Shown here: positions 36,934 to 44,568 of the stretch, piece by piece
Layout of the letters: every line of letters begins with the position of its first letter
Position numbering within the stretch: the first letter of the stretch is position 1
Assembly: GCA_038107835.1 (NCBI GenBank)
Contig: JAYNHH010000010.1
Location: forward strand, 1 to 64,000
Length of the DNA: 64,000 nt
Direction of reading: 5' to 3'
DNA from: MED-G116 sp038107835
Lineage (GTDB): Bacteria; Pseudomonadota; Alphaproteobacteria; Puniceispirillales; Puniceispirillaceae
Position numbers and translations under genes: made by a program
The notes under the pieces: generated by a model
The model's input: the letters and a program-made list of their open reading frames with translations, nothing else
The model's database searches: none
Told to the model about the DNA's origin: nothing

Positions 36934-37539
36934 CTAGCGCTGTGCCGCTGTCAACACCGGTGGCTCGGCATTGCTGTCTGACCATAGGGGCGCAAAAGCA
37001 ATGACAACCGCCGACGATGACATGTCAGGGTTGAACAGATGATTGTGCCACCAGGTCGCCTGATACAGCGGATCGGTGGATTCGAGTTCCGATGTTGTGC
37101 AGGCAATCTCAAAGGTCTGATTATAGGCGGCAAAGCGCAGCGTGCATTTCTGTGCCGCCAGAATCGCCTCGACAGCCGTTGACCTGCCAGCAAAACTGGC
37201 GGTCAGAACATCCGAAAACTCCCGTGATTTCTGGTAATAGGTTTCAGAGAAAAGCTGTATCGCTTTTTCCCGCCGCTGCGCCGGGTCATTGGTGCGCAGT
37301 ACCATATGTTTTAGTTCCGGTGTCTTGCTGAACATCGGCGATTTTGACAGAACCGTGATGATCTGGCCCATCGCCTCACTCTCGCCCGGCAGAAACAGAT
37401 CGGGCATCACGGCGTCATCAGGTCGTCCCTGCTTGTCACGCATCGCCATCATGCGGACACGGCACTGCCAGCGTAAAAACGCGTCTTTCAGGGCAAGAGA
37501 TGCCCTGTCGACGCCAAATATTTCGCTCACATCACTCAT
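36934..37539 (-). CDS. Uncharacterised protein in the TMA operon (201 aa)
   Basis: I do not recognise this family. The protein is soluble-looking, without signal peptide or membrane span. It has an N-terminal helical region (FGVDRASLALKDAFLRWQCR), a middle part (TYYQKSREFSDVLTASF) and a beta-rich aromatic C-terminus (ATWWHNHLFNPD). The start MSDVSEI follows AGGGACC; an in-frame ATG 18 bp upstream is an alternative. It lies between the 137-residue unknown gene and tmm, all on one strand, so it is probably part of the methylamine operon. A link to dimethylamine handling or Tmm is only a hypothesis. Confidence 0.72.
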   Translation of the reverse strand: MSDVSEIFGVDRASLALKDAFLRWQCRVRMMAMRDKQGRPDDAVMPDLFLPGESEAMGQIITVLSKSPMFSKTPELKHMVLRTNDPAQRREKAIQLFSETYYQKSREFSDVLTASFAGRSTAVEAILAAQKCTLRFAAYNQTFEIACTTSELESTDPLYQATWWHNHLFNPDMSSSAVVIAFAPLWSDSNAEPPVLTAAQR

Positions 37540-37632
37540 ATATGGTCCCTGTTGCATGGTCCCGCGGTCTGGTGGTCTTCAGGACCGCCATCGGATTATG
37601 GCGATCCCAGCTTTGTCTCATCTGAGTGTGGA

Positions 37633-38046
37633 TCAGAATTTCATATATACCTTGCGAAGAGCCACGAGGGGGTGGCGCTCCGACATCTGAAATTTGACCA
37701 GAAGCTCGCGCGCGATCATATCGCGGTCCTGCTGGTTGTCAGGAAGTTTGATGCTGTCCGGAACGCGAACCCAGCCATTGATGTTACGGTCGAAAACGGC
37801 TGGCATACCTTCTTCATAACCCATGTGAACATCTTCGAGCCAATTGAGGTCATCCCACCCCATAACTTCCATATATTCAGCAAGAAACGGGGTCAGCCGA
37901 TTATAATCGGGAACCAGATTAACGTCATACCGGTAACCAATATGCTGGCCGATTTCCTTTTCGCGCTCTGACTCAAGGCCGCTTGCGTCTTTGAGGAACT
38001 GATCAACATCCGTGATCTCTGAACCTCGATACTGTGTACCTGCCAT
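37633..38046 (-). CDS. Uncharacterised protein in the TMA operon (137 aa)
   Basis: Small, acidic, soluble-looking protein with no recognised domain. It is rich in Trp, Tyr and Asp in the middle (VMGWDDLNWLEDVHMGYEEG) and ends KVYMKF. No Cys and no obvious metal or nucleotide motif. The start MAGTQYR has an excellent AGGAGG site, and it begins 12 bp after mgsC, so translation and membership of the mgs-tmm operon are well supported. Function is unknown; it could be an accessory subunit of one of the flanking enzymes. Confidence 0.78.
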   Translation of the reverse strand: MAGTQYRGSEITDVDQFLKDASGLESEREKEIGQHIGYRYDVNLVPDYNRLTPFLAEYMEVMGWDDLNWLEDVHMGYEEGMPAVFDRNINGWVRVPDSIKLPDNQQDRDMIARELLVKFQMSERHPLVALRKVYMKF

Positions 38047-38058
38047 GTTTAAGGCCTC

Positions 38059-39417
38059 CTAGAGCTTGTGATAATCCTCGATACCAACTGTGTGGTTGGT
38101 ACCCGCCAGCGGAACGCCTGCCATCGCCGATGCTTCCATCGTCAGGGCAGCCAGATCCTCAGGCTCGAGGCTATGCAGATGGGTTTTACCGCAGGCACGG
38201 GCAAAGAGCTGTGCCTCGATGGTCAGAGTGTGCAGGAAGTTGTACACACGCTCGGCGGCTTCGTCGGGATCCAGACGCTGGCGCAATGCCGGGTCCTGGG
38301 TGGCGATGCCGACCGGACAGCGGCCGGTGTGGCAATGGTAGCAATAGCCGGGCTCAGCACCAATCTCGTTCGGATAATCCGCTTCCTCGATGTCCTTGTT
38401 ACAGTTCATCGCCATCATCACAGAATGGCCAAGCGCAATGGCATCGGCACCAAGGGCAATTGCCTTGGCAACGTCGGCACCATTTCTGATTCCACCAGCA
38501 TAGACGAGAGAAATCTCACCGCGCTTGCCAAGATCGTCAATCGCACGCCGTGCCTGACGAATGGCTGCCATGCCCGGGACACCAGTATCCTCTGTCGCAA
38601 GGTGAGGGCCAGCACCCGTGCCGCCTTCCATGCCGTCAATATAGATGCTGTCGGGGTCGCATTTGACCGCCATCCGGACATCGTCATAGACGCGGGCAGC
38701 ACCCAGTTTCAGCTGAATCGGAATCTGCCAGTCTGTCGCCTCACGGATTTCCTGGATTTTCAGCGCCAGATCATCTGGACCAAGCCAGTCTGGGTGACGC
38801 GCAGGCGAGCGCTGGTCGATGCCTGCCGGCAGAGACCGCATTTCAGCGACCTGGTCCGTCACCTTCTGACCCATCAAATGACCACCAAGACCAACCTTAC
38901 AGCCCTGACCGATGAAGAATTCACAGCCGTCAGCCAGAACAAGGTGATTCGGATTGAATCCATAGCGTGACTGAATGCACTGGTAGAACCACTTTGACGA
39001 ATAGCGGCGCTCATCCGGGATCATGCCACCCTCACCGGAACAGGTTGCTGTACCAGCCATGGTCGCACCACGGGCAAGCGCGGTCTTTGCCTCATAGGAC
39101 AGAGCGCCAAAGCTCATGCCTGTCACATAAACCGGAATATCGAGTTCCAGCGGGCGTTTGGCCCGTGGGCCGATCACTGTTTTCGTCTCGCATTTCTCAC
39201 GGTAACCCTCGATAACGAAACGCGTCAGCGTTCCAGGCAGGAAGGTCAGATCGTCCCAATGGGGGATTTTCTTGAACAACGAGAAACCACGCATGCGGTA
39301 GCGGCCAAGTTCAGACTTGATGTGGATGTCATCCATGACCTGCGGCGTAAAGACAAATGAATTGCCAAGCCGATTTACGTCACGCCCCAAGGGCTTTTTT
39401 GAAATTCCGTCAGGCAT
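38059..39417 (-). CDS. mgsC: N-methylglutamate synthase, FMN-binding synthase subunit
   Basis: Protein of 452 residues equivalent to the central and FMN domains of glutamate synthase. Visible motifs are YVTGMSFGALSYEAKTALARG, GVGLGGH-type text KVGLGGHLMG, DGMEGGTGAGP and a CHTGRCPVGIATQ segment that supplies Fe-S cysteines. With MgsA and MgsB it transfers the methylamine group of gamma-glutamylmethylamide or free methylamine to glutamate to give N-methylglutamate. Homologues are also called GlxD; the gmaS/mgd context selects the Mgs name. It follows mgsB by 20 bp. Confidence 0.88.
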   Translation of the reverse strand: MPDGISKKPLGRDVNRLGNSFVFTPQVMDDIHIKSELGRYRMRGFSLFKKIPHWDDLTFLPGTLTRFVIEGYREKCETKTVIGPRAKRPLELDIPVYVTGMSFGALSYEAKTALARGATMAGTATCSGEGGMIPDERRYSSKWFYQCIQSRYGFNPNHLVLADGCEFFIGQGCKVGLGGHLMGQKVTDQVAEMRSLPAGIDQRSPARHPDWLGPDDLALKIQEIREATDWQIPIQLKLGAARVYDDVRMAVKCDPDSIYIDGMEGGTGAGPHLATEDTGVPGMAAIRQARRAIDDLGKRGEISLVYAGGIRNGADVAKAIALGADAIALGHSVMMAMNCNKDIEEADYPNEIGAEPGYCYHCHTGRCPVGIATQDPALRQRLDPDEAAERVYNFLHTLTIEAQLFARACGKTHLHSLEPEDLAALTMEASAMAGVPLAGTNHTVGIEDYHKL

Positions 39418-39437
39418 AATAGAACCCCTTCTTATAC

Positions 39438-40307
39438 TTACAGGATAAGTTTCTTTTCATTTGGTTCGAGATTGTCGTAGTTCCACAACTGTTTACCGGC
39501 AACGATCTTGGTGAAATGGTCAACACCCTTTTCCGGCATCATGTCATATTGCGACAATTTGCGCGTCAGCCAATCCTTATCGAGCTGGGTCAGCTCAGCG
39601 GGAACCGCGTCAACACCAAGCGACCGAATCTCACCACCTACATAGATGGTGCCGTCATACATGCTGTCACCCAGATTCTTGCCGGCGTTTCCGCAGACAA
39701 CCATGCGGCCACGCTGCATCATGAAGCCGGATAGCGCGCCGGTGTCGCCACCAACGATGATTGTACCACCCTTCATGTCGATGCCTGTCCGCGACCCGAC
39801 TGAACCGCGGCACACCAGATCGCCACCGCGGATTGCGGCACCGAAGGTCGAGCCGGCATTCTTCTCGATCAGGACGGTGCCCGACATCATGTTTTCACCA
39901 CATGACCAGCCGACACGGCCATTGATCCGGACATTCGGCCCGTCGATAAGGCCAACACCGAAATATCCTGTCGACCCCTCGATGATCAGATTGAGACGAC
40001 TGAGGATGCCAACTCCAAGGCTGTGCTTGCCGCGCGGATTCTTAATGACAATGGTGCCATACCCCTCATCCATCAGCTCGCGGATCTTGTTGTTCGCCCC
40101 CGTTGTGTCAAACTCGTCAGCGTCGATTTCAATACGTTTGTTGAAATCCACATCGGGCGCCCATGGATAGGTGAAATTTGACCCTTCATCCTCTTCGAAC
40201 TCGATGTAGAGGGAACGGCCCGTGAGCTGCTCAGTGCGCATGCCGAACGCGGTAACGCGCTCTTCCTGAGACATCTGTTTCAGCTCCTGATCTGTTACGC
40301 TTGCCAT
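39438..40307 (-). CDS. mgsB: N-methylglutamate synthase, GXGXG subunit
   Basis: Protein of 289 residues matching the C-terminal right-handed beta-helix (GXGXG) domain of glutamate synthase, a structural subunit of the N-methylglutamate synthase complex. Repeating Gly-rich turns are seen: GSTGYFGVGLIDGPNVRING, GSVGSRTGIDMKGGTIIVGG, AGKNLGDSMYDGTIYVGG. The start overlaps the 3' end of mgsA by 13 bp with GAGGAGG inside mgsA, indicating coupled translation. Confidence 0.9.
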   Translation of the reverse strand: MASVTDQELKQMSQEERVTAFGMRTEQLTGRSLYIEFEEDEGSNFTYPWAPDVDFNKRIEIDADEFDTTGANNKIRELMDEGYGTIVIKNPRGKHSLGVGILSRLNLIIEGSTGYFGVGLIDGPNVRINGRVGWSCGENMMSGTVLIEKNAGSTFGAAIRGGDLVCRGSVGSRTGIDMKGGTIIVGGDTGALSGFMMQRGRMVVCGNAGKNLGDSMYDGTIYVGGEIRSLGVDAVPAELTQLDKDWLTRKLSQYDMMPEKGVDHFTKIVAGKQLWNYDNLEPNEKKLIL

Positions 40308-41230
40308 ACGAAAACCTCCTCATCATACGGGTCAGTCGTGTCAATTTCCTGGGGCAGAATCGAGCGGATGGCGACCTCCTCAGAGGCCATCACGATCAGA
40401 TCGTCGCTCTGGTAGAGAACCAGGGGCTTTGCTGCCATTGTATCTTTTGCCATGCCCAGCTGATCCTTTGTGGCAACCAGATAGGTAAAGACACCGTCAA
40501 TTTCCTCAATCGAACGACGCATGCTGTCCTCGAGGGTGACACCATTTGCCAGATTGTTGGCGGTGTAAACGGCCAGCAACTCGCTGTCGCAATGCGACAT
40601 AAAGCGGTGTCCCTGACGCTCAAGCTGGCGCCGCATGATCCAGTAATTGGTGATCTGGCCGTTATGCACAACCGATACGTCATTATAGGGAAACGCCCAA
40701 TAGGGGTGCGCTGAACGGATATCGACGTCGGACTCGGTAGCCATACGCGTGTGGCCAATGCCATGCGTACCCTCAAACCCGCCAAGGCCATATTGATCTG
40801 ACACCACGTCGGCGTCGCCAAGGTCCTTGATCAACTCAAGCGAATTGCCCATCGAGAGAATCTCAACACCCTCAATATCCTCGATATGGCGGGCCATCAA
40901 TTCGGTATCACCGGAATGGTTGATGGTAAAACGCTTGGCATAATCCGTTGCGGATTCGCGGTGCTTCACCTCAGCTCCATGTTCAGCAAGGCGCTCCTCA
41001 ACAAGCTCCAGCCGTTCCTCGACGACTTTCTTCATGTCAAATCCCTTTGACATATCTTCCTGTTCAGCCAGCACAAACCGCATGACATAGTCGCCAGGGG
41101 TGTTTGCGCCATACACAGCAAATCCCGTGCTGTCAGGCCCACGATGTTTGAGCGAGCGCAGCATCGACGTCATCTCCTGACCGACGTTCGAGCTTTTCCC
41201 GCGATGAATAATTCCTGCAATTCCACACAT
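40295..41230 (-). CDS. mgsA: N-methylglutamate synthase, class II amidotransferase subunit
   Basis: Class II (Ntn) glutamine amidotransferase of 311 residues. The start is fixed at MCGIAGIIHRG because removal of Met exposes Cys2 as the N-terminal nucleophile; the longer open frame would bury it. Other motifs are GIGHTRMATES, HPYWAFPYNDVSVVHNGQI and GHRFMSHCDSE. It would release ammonia or, in this pathway, methylamine from gamma-glutamylmethylamide and pass it to MgsBC. It is next to gmaS, whose product is that substrate. Confidence 0.9.
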   Translation of the reverse strand: MCGIAGIIHRGKSSNVGQEMTSMLRSLKHRGPDSTGFAVYGANTPGDYVMRFVLAEQEDMSKGFDMKKVVEERLELVEERLAEHGAEVKHRESATDYAKRFTINHSGDTELMARHIEDIEGVEILSMGNSLELIKDLGDADVVSDQYGLGGFEGTHGIGHTRMATESDVDIRSAHPYWAFPYNDVSVVHNGQITNYWIMRRQLERQGHRFMSHCDSELLAVYTANNLANGVTLEDSMRRSIEEIDGVFTYLVATKDQLGMAKDTMAAKPLVLYQSDDLIVMASEEVAIRSILPQEIDTTDPYDEEVFVWQA

Positions 41231-41268
41231 GTTGGCAATGCTCCATGCAAAAAGGGTCGTAAAAAGCA

Positions 41269-41293
41269 CCACCGGGACGACCCGCCCCGGTGG
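41269..41293 (-). terminator. Hairpin between gmaS and mgsA
   Basis: CCACCGGG (41269-41276) and CCCGGTGG (41286-41293) form a perfect 8-bp stem with a 9-nt loop. On the minus strand it is followed by TGCTTTTTACG. It lies 16 bp after the gmaS stop and before the mgsA start, and would attenuate transcription so that gmaS exceeds the mgs genes. Confidence 0.65.
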
Positions 41294-41308
41294 CAAGGGT
41301 CTGGAAAC

Positions 41309-42787
41309 CTATGGAAGACACTCCATGTATCTTTCCTTGTCCCATTCGGTGACAGTGGACATGAACCGCGCCCACTCGTCATATTTATATTCGTGATAGA
41401 GGCCATACATCTCGCCCGGCATGCCGCGGCGAACCACCTCATCAGCCTCAAGAGCCTCCAACGCCTCACCAAGTGACATCGGCAGTTTCTTGACCTGCTT
41501 GCCGGCCTCAATGGCTTCATAGATGTTGCGCTCTTCCGGCTGACCCGGATCCAGCTGGTTGTCGATGCCGTCATCAGCCGCCGCCAGAATACAGGACCCC
41601 ATCAGATAGGGGTTCACCATCGAATCAACCGAGCGGTACTCAAAACGGCCCGGGGCCGAGACGCGAAGGCCGGTGGTGCGATTCTGGAAGCCCCAGTCAG
41701 CAAAGACAGGTGCCCAGAAACCGGTGTCCCAAAGACGCCGATAGGAGTTCACGGTGGAACAGCCAATCGCCGTCAGCGCCCGCAGATGCTGGACAATGCC
41801 GCCAATGGCAACAAGCCCTTCCTTGCTTGGCATCTGCGGATCGTCGCCTTCCGGCATGAAGGTGTTGTGACCGCCTTTGACATACATGTAATTTTCACGC
41901 ATGCCGGGCAGATTGTTCTCATCATTTCCACATTTGACAAACTGGTCCTCACCATCGCGCCACAACGACATGTTGTGATGACAGCCAGATGCCGAGACAC
42001 CCATGAACGGCTTTGTCATGAAACAGGCGAAAATGCCAAATTCGCGGGCCACCTGCGCACAGATCTGGCGATAGGTGGTCAGGCGGTCGGCATTGCGCAG
42101 AACATCATCGAACATCCAGTTGAGCTCAAGCTGGCCCGGCGCGTCCTCATGGTCACCCTGGATCATGTCGAGACCCATCTTGCGGGTATATTCCATCACT
42201 TTCATGGTGACAGGCCGCAGGCTCTCAAACTGGTCGATGTGGTAGCAGTAGGGCTTTGAATAACCGTCTTCAGGCTGGCCATTCTCGTTGAATTTCAGCC
42301 ACATCATTTCCGGCTCAGTGCCGACACGCAGCTTCAGACCATTATGTTTCTTGGTGAATTCCTCATGCATCCGGCGCAGATTGCCGCGCGAATCGGCAGT
42401 CAGATAGCTGCCAGGATTTTCCTTCTCCTCGCGGTTGCGGAACAGCGTGCAGTAGAAACGTCCGATTTTTGGTGCCCATGGCAGCTGCATGAAAGTCTCA
42501 GGCTCAGGAATGCCGATCAGTTCAGCCGCTTCCGGACCATAACCCAAATAGTTGCCGGCGCGGTCGGTAAACAGGTTGACCGTCGCGCCATAGACCAGCT
42601 GGAAACCCTTTTTCGCAACGCTCTCCCAGTGGTCGGCCGGGATGCCCTTGCCCATAATTTTGCCGGTGATCGACACAAACTGCAGATAGAGATACTCAAT
42701 CCCCATCCGATCAATCATTTCACGGACTTCTTTGATTTTTTCGTCGCGGCCGGGAGCCTCGACAAAACGTTCCAGATCAGTAGCCAT
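41309..42787 (-). CDS. gmaS: Gamma-glutamylmethylamide synthetase
   Basis: Glutamine-synthetase-fold ligase of 492 residues that should join monomethylamine to glutamate with ATP. GS-type active-site text includes VGTEPEMMW, GDHEDAPGQLELNW, the ASGCHHNMSLW histidine segment and SVNPYL-like SMVNPYLMGSCILAA. It is distinct from ammonium-type GlnA (no adenylylation-site Tyr motif seen). The gmaS call rests on mgsABC immediately downstream and mgdABCD nearby; a GlnT-type glutamine synthetase is the alternative. GGGGAGA precedes the start, and a GntR regulator is divergent. Confidence 0.85.
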   Translation of the reverse strand: MATDLERFVEAPGRDEKIKEVREMIDRMGIEYLYLQFVSITGKIMGKGIPADHWESVAKKGFQLVYGATVNLFTDRAGNYLGYGPEAAELIGIPEPETFMQLPWAPKIGRFYCTLFRNREEKENPGSYLTADSRGNLRRMHEEFTKKHNGLKLRVGTEPEMMWLKFNENGQPEDGYSKPYCYHIDQFESLRPVTMKVMEYTRKMGLDMIQGDHEDAPGQLELNWMFDDVLRNADRLTTYRQICAQVAREFGIFACFMTKPFMGVSASGCHHNMSLWRDGEDQFVKCGNDENNLPGMRENYMYVKGGHNTFMPEGDDPQMPSKEGLVAIGGIVQHLRALTAIGCSTVNSYRRLWDTGFWAPVFADWGFQNRTTGLRVSAPGRFEYRSVDSMVNPYLMGSCILAAADDGIDNQLDPGQPEERNIYEAIEAGKQVKKLPMSLGEALEALEADEVVRRGMPGEMYGLYHEYKYDEWARFMSTVTEWDKERYMECLP

Positions 42788-43054
42788 GGTTTTCTCCCCT
42801 TTGCTTTATTTTCACGGACCACCCGAGGCCCCGAAGGCTGGTTCTGATGGCAACGTGTTTTGGTGCTGTCTTTCGGCGAATTGGGCCCGCACAGAACCCC
42901 AGCTGAACAAGACGATTTGCTCCAGACCTGAGAATGACCAAAGAAAATCCAGATAGCAACTGTTTTTGTACCAATTCTATAATATTTGACAAATATTGCT
43001 TATTTGGTATATATTTGGTCTAATAATACAGGAGTTGGAACGTAGCAGGGTGTC
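42788..43054. promoter_or_regulatory. Divergent gmaS/gntR control region
   Basis: AT-rich 267-bp region between the methylamine operon and its divergent regulator. It contains a perfect odd palindrome AATATTTG-A-CAAATATT at 42981-42997 and a direct repeat TTGGT-N6-TTGGT at 43004-43019, close to the regulator start. These are the best operator candidates for the operon. Confidence 0.6.
42981..42997. promoter_or_regulatory. 17-bp palindrome, candidate GntR operator
   Basis: AATATTTG, one central A, then CAAATATT, a perfect inverted repeat. FCD-type GntR regulators commonly bind short odd palindromes in their own divergent promoters, and this lies 58-74 bp upstream of the regulator's start. Confidence 0.55.
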
Positions 43055-43759
43055 ATGAGCGAAACCAATCAAAACATCATGGAAACGCAGCGCAAGGGCC
43101 AGTTTGAAGTCGCCTCCATGCTGCGCAATGAAATCCATGAATATCGTTTGAAGCATTTGGACCGATTGCCGTCGGAACGCGAGCTTGCCATCCAGCACAA
43201 TGTGGCCCGCGGCACGATTCGCGGCGCGCTGCGGACGCTGGCCCGTGAAGGGCTGGTAGAAAAACGGCGTGGCAGCGGAACCTATATAACCTATCAGCCC
43301 GAAATGACCGGCTCTGACCCGATTCGCGATGCCCGCCCGCTGGAATTGATTGATGTCAGATTCGCCATCGAGCCGCATATCTGTCGGCTCTGCGTTCTCA
43401 ATGCCGGGACCGATGATTTTGAACAGATGGAGGCTCTTCTTGCGGAGATGGAGGCCAGCCTTGATGATCCCAAACGGTTCAGCGAGTTTGACACGCAGTT
43501 TCATGCCCGGCTTGCTGAGACCACACGCAACCAGCTGTTGGTATGGATCATCCAACAGATCAATGCTGTGCGGAACAACAGTGAATGGCTGAGCATGTTA
43601 AGTCTGACACTGGATCAGGACATGATCCGGGACTATAATATCGCGCACCGGGCGCTGGTTGACGCGATCAGGGCGCGGGACGCTGATCTGGCGGCACGGC
43701 TGATGCGCGATCATCTGCAGAGCGCCAGATTGTCGATCACCACGGCAATGGACACCTGA
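43055..43759 (+). CDS. GntR-family regulator, FCD subfamily
   Basis: Regulator of 234 residues. The N-terminal winged helix (about 20-85) has LPSERELAIQHNVARGTIRGAL-type text typical of GntR; the C-terminal all-helical FCD domain (about 95-225) has the metal/ligand residues in DVRFAIEPHICRL, DTQFHARLAE and HRALVDAIRARD. Divergent from gmaS, it is the likely local regulator of the methylamine operon, with a small organic ligand (perhaps a pathway intermediate) as effector. That role is inference from position. Confidence 0.88.
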   Translation: MSETNQNIMETQRKGQFEVASMLRNEIHEYRLKHLDRLPSERELAIQHNVARGTIRGALRTLAREGLVEKRRGSGTYITYQPEMTGSDPIRDARPLELIDVRFAIEPHICRLCVLNAGTDDFEQMEALLAEMEASLDDPKRFSEFDTQFHARLAETTRNQLLVWIIQQINAVRNNSEWLSMLSLTLDQDMIRDYNIAHRALVDAIRARDADLAARLMRDHLQSARLSITTAMDT

Positions 43760-43798
43760 CGTCCAAAACCGCGGGGGCAGTCAAAGCCAAAAGGCGGA

Positions 43799-44521
43799 TC
43801 AGGCCTGAGCGCAGCACTGCATCCAATTGATGTAGAAACGCTCAGCGGTACTGGCGAATTTGTCGCTATTGTCAGCGCAGGCATCGCGCATTATCGAAGC
43901 GCCATTGTTCCCCAGCGCCAGATCGAGCGCCGCCGCATATTCCGGGATGGCTGCCCAGCTATCAACCGTGTCATTCTCGACCTCTAGATGGAACTGCACG
44001 CCATGCGCGCGCGTCTGCCAGCTGAACGCCTGGACCGGACATGCGTCCGTCGTTGCCAGAACCTTGCAGTCCGAGGGCAGCGCCGTCACCATTGCGCTGT
44101 GCCATTGAAGCGCCGGAAACACCGGGTCAATGCCGTCAAACAGGATGCCCGACGCACCCTCCTCCGTCAGATTGACCGGCAGGACACCGATCTCCGGCTC
44201 GGCCGCAGGCCCGACCGTGCCGCCGACGACCTCGGCCAGCAGCTGATGGCCAAGGCACAGGCCTAAAAACGGGAAGCCCTCATCCATCACCGCCCGCCGG
44301 ATAAAGGCCTTTTCAGCAACCAGCCAGGGATTCTCGTCTTCCTGCCAGACATCCATCGGCCCGCCAAGCACCCAGAGCGCATCATACCCCGCCATTGATT
44401 CGGGCAGCGGGTCGCCGCGATACAGGTGAATCGTCGTCCAGCTGTGCCCATCCTCATCAAGAAATGAGCGGAAAATGCCGGGGTGTTCTGCCTCGGCATG
44501 CTGCAGGACCAGAATATTCAT
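43799..44521 (-). CDS. Class I glutamine amidotransferase-like protein
   Basis: Type 1 GATase domain protein of 240 residues. The nucleophile elbow LGLCLGHQLLAE gives Cys89 and the His of VQFHLEVE completes the triad with the following Glu. The fold is that of stand-alone GuaA-like amidotransferases; it is not a PuuD-type gamma-glutamyl hydrolase by wording. It is 47 bp downstream of the dimethylglycine-dehydrogenase-type gene on the same strand. It may hydrolyse a gamma-glutamyl amide made in this pathway, but that is inference. Confidence 0.82.
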   Translation of the reverse strand: MNILVLQHAEAEHPGIFRSFLDEDGHSWTTIHLYRGDPLPESMAGYDALWVLGGPMDVWQEDENPWLVAEKAFIRRAVMDEGFPFLGLCLGHQLLAEVVGGTVGPAAEPEIGVLPVNLTEEGASGILFDGIDPVFPALQWHSAMVTALPSDCKVLATTDACPVQAFSWQTRAHGVQFHLEVENDTVDSWAAIPEYAAALDLALGNNGASIMRDACADNSDKFASTAERFYINWMQCCAQA

Positions 44522-44568
44522 GGTGATGGCTTCCTCAGATTGATGGTCGACCTCCCGATAAGCCGGGC

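Noticed and set aside
36934..38046. Assignment of the two unknown TMA-operon genes as dmm subunits
   Set aside because: No rubredoxin-like Cys motif, heme-enzyme or ferredoxin-reductase features of DmmA-D could be seen.
42968..42976. GTACCAATT at the gmaS side as a fifth copy of the TTGGT repeat
   Set aside because: It is a single half-site without a partner at the 11-bp period.
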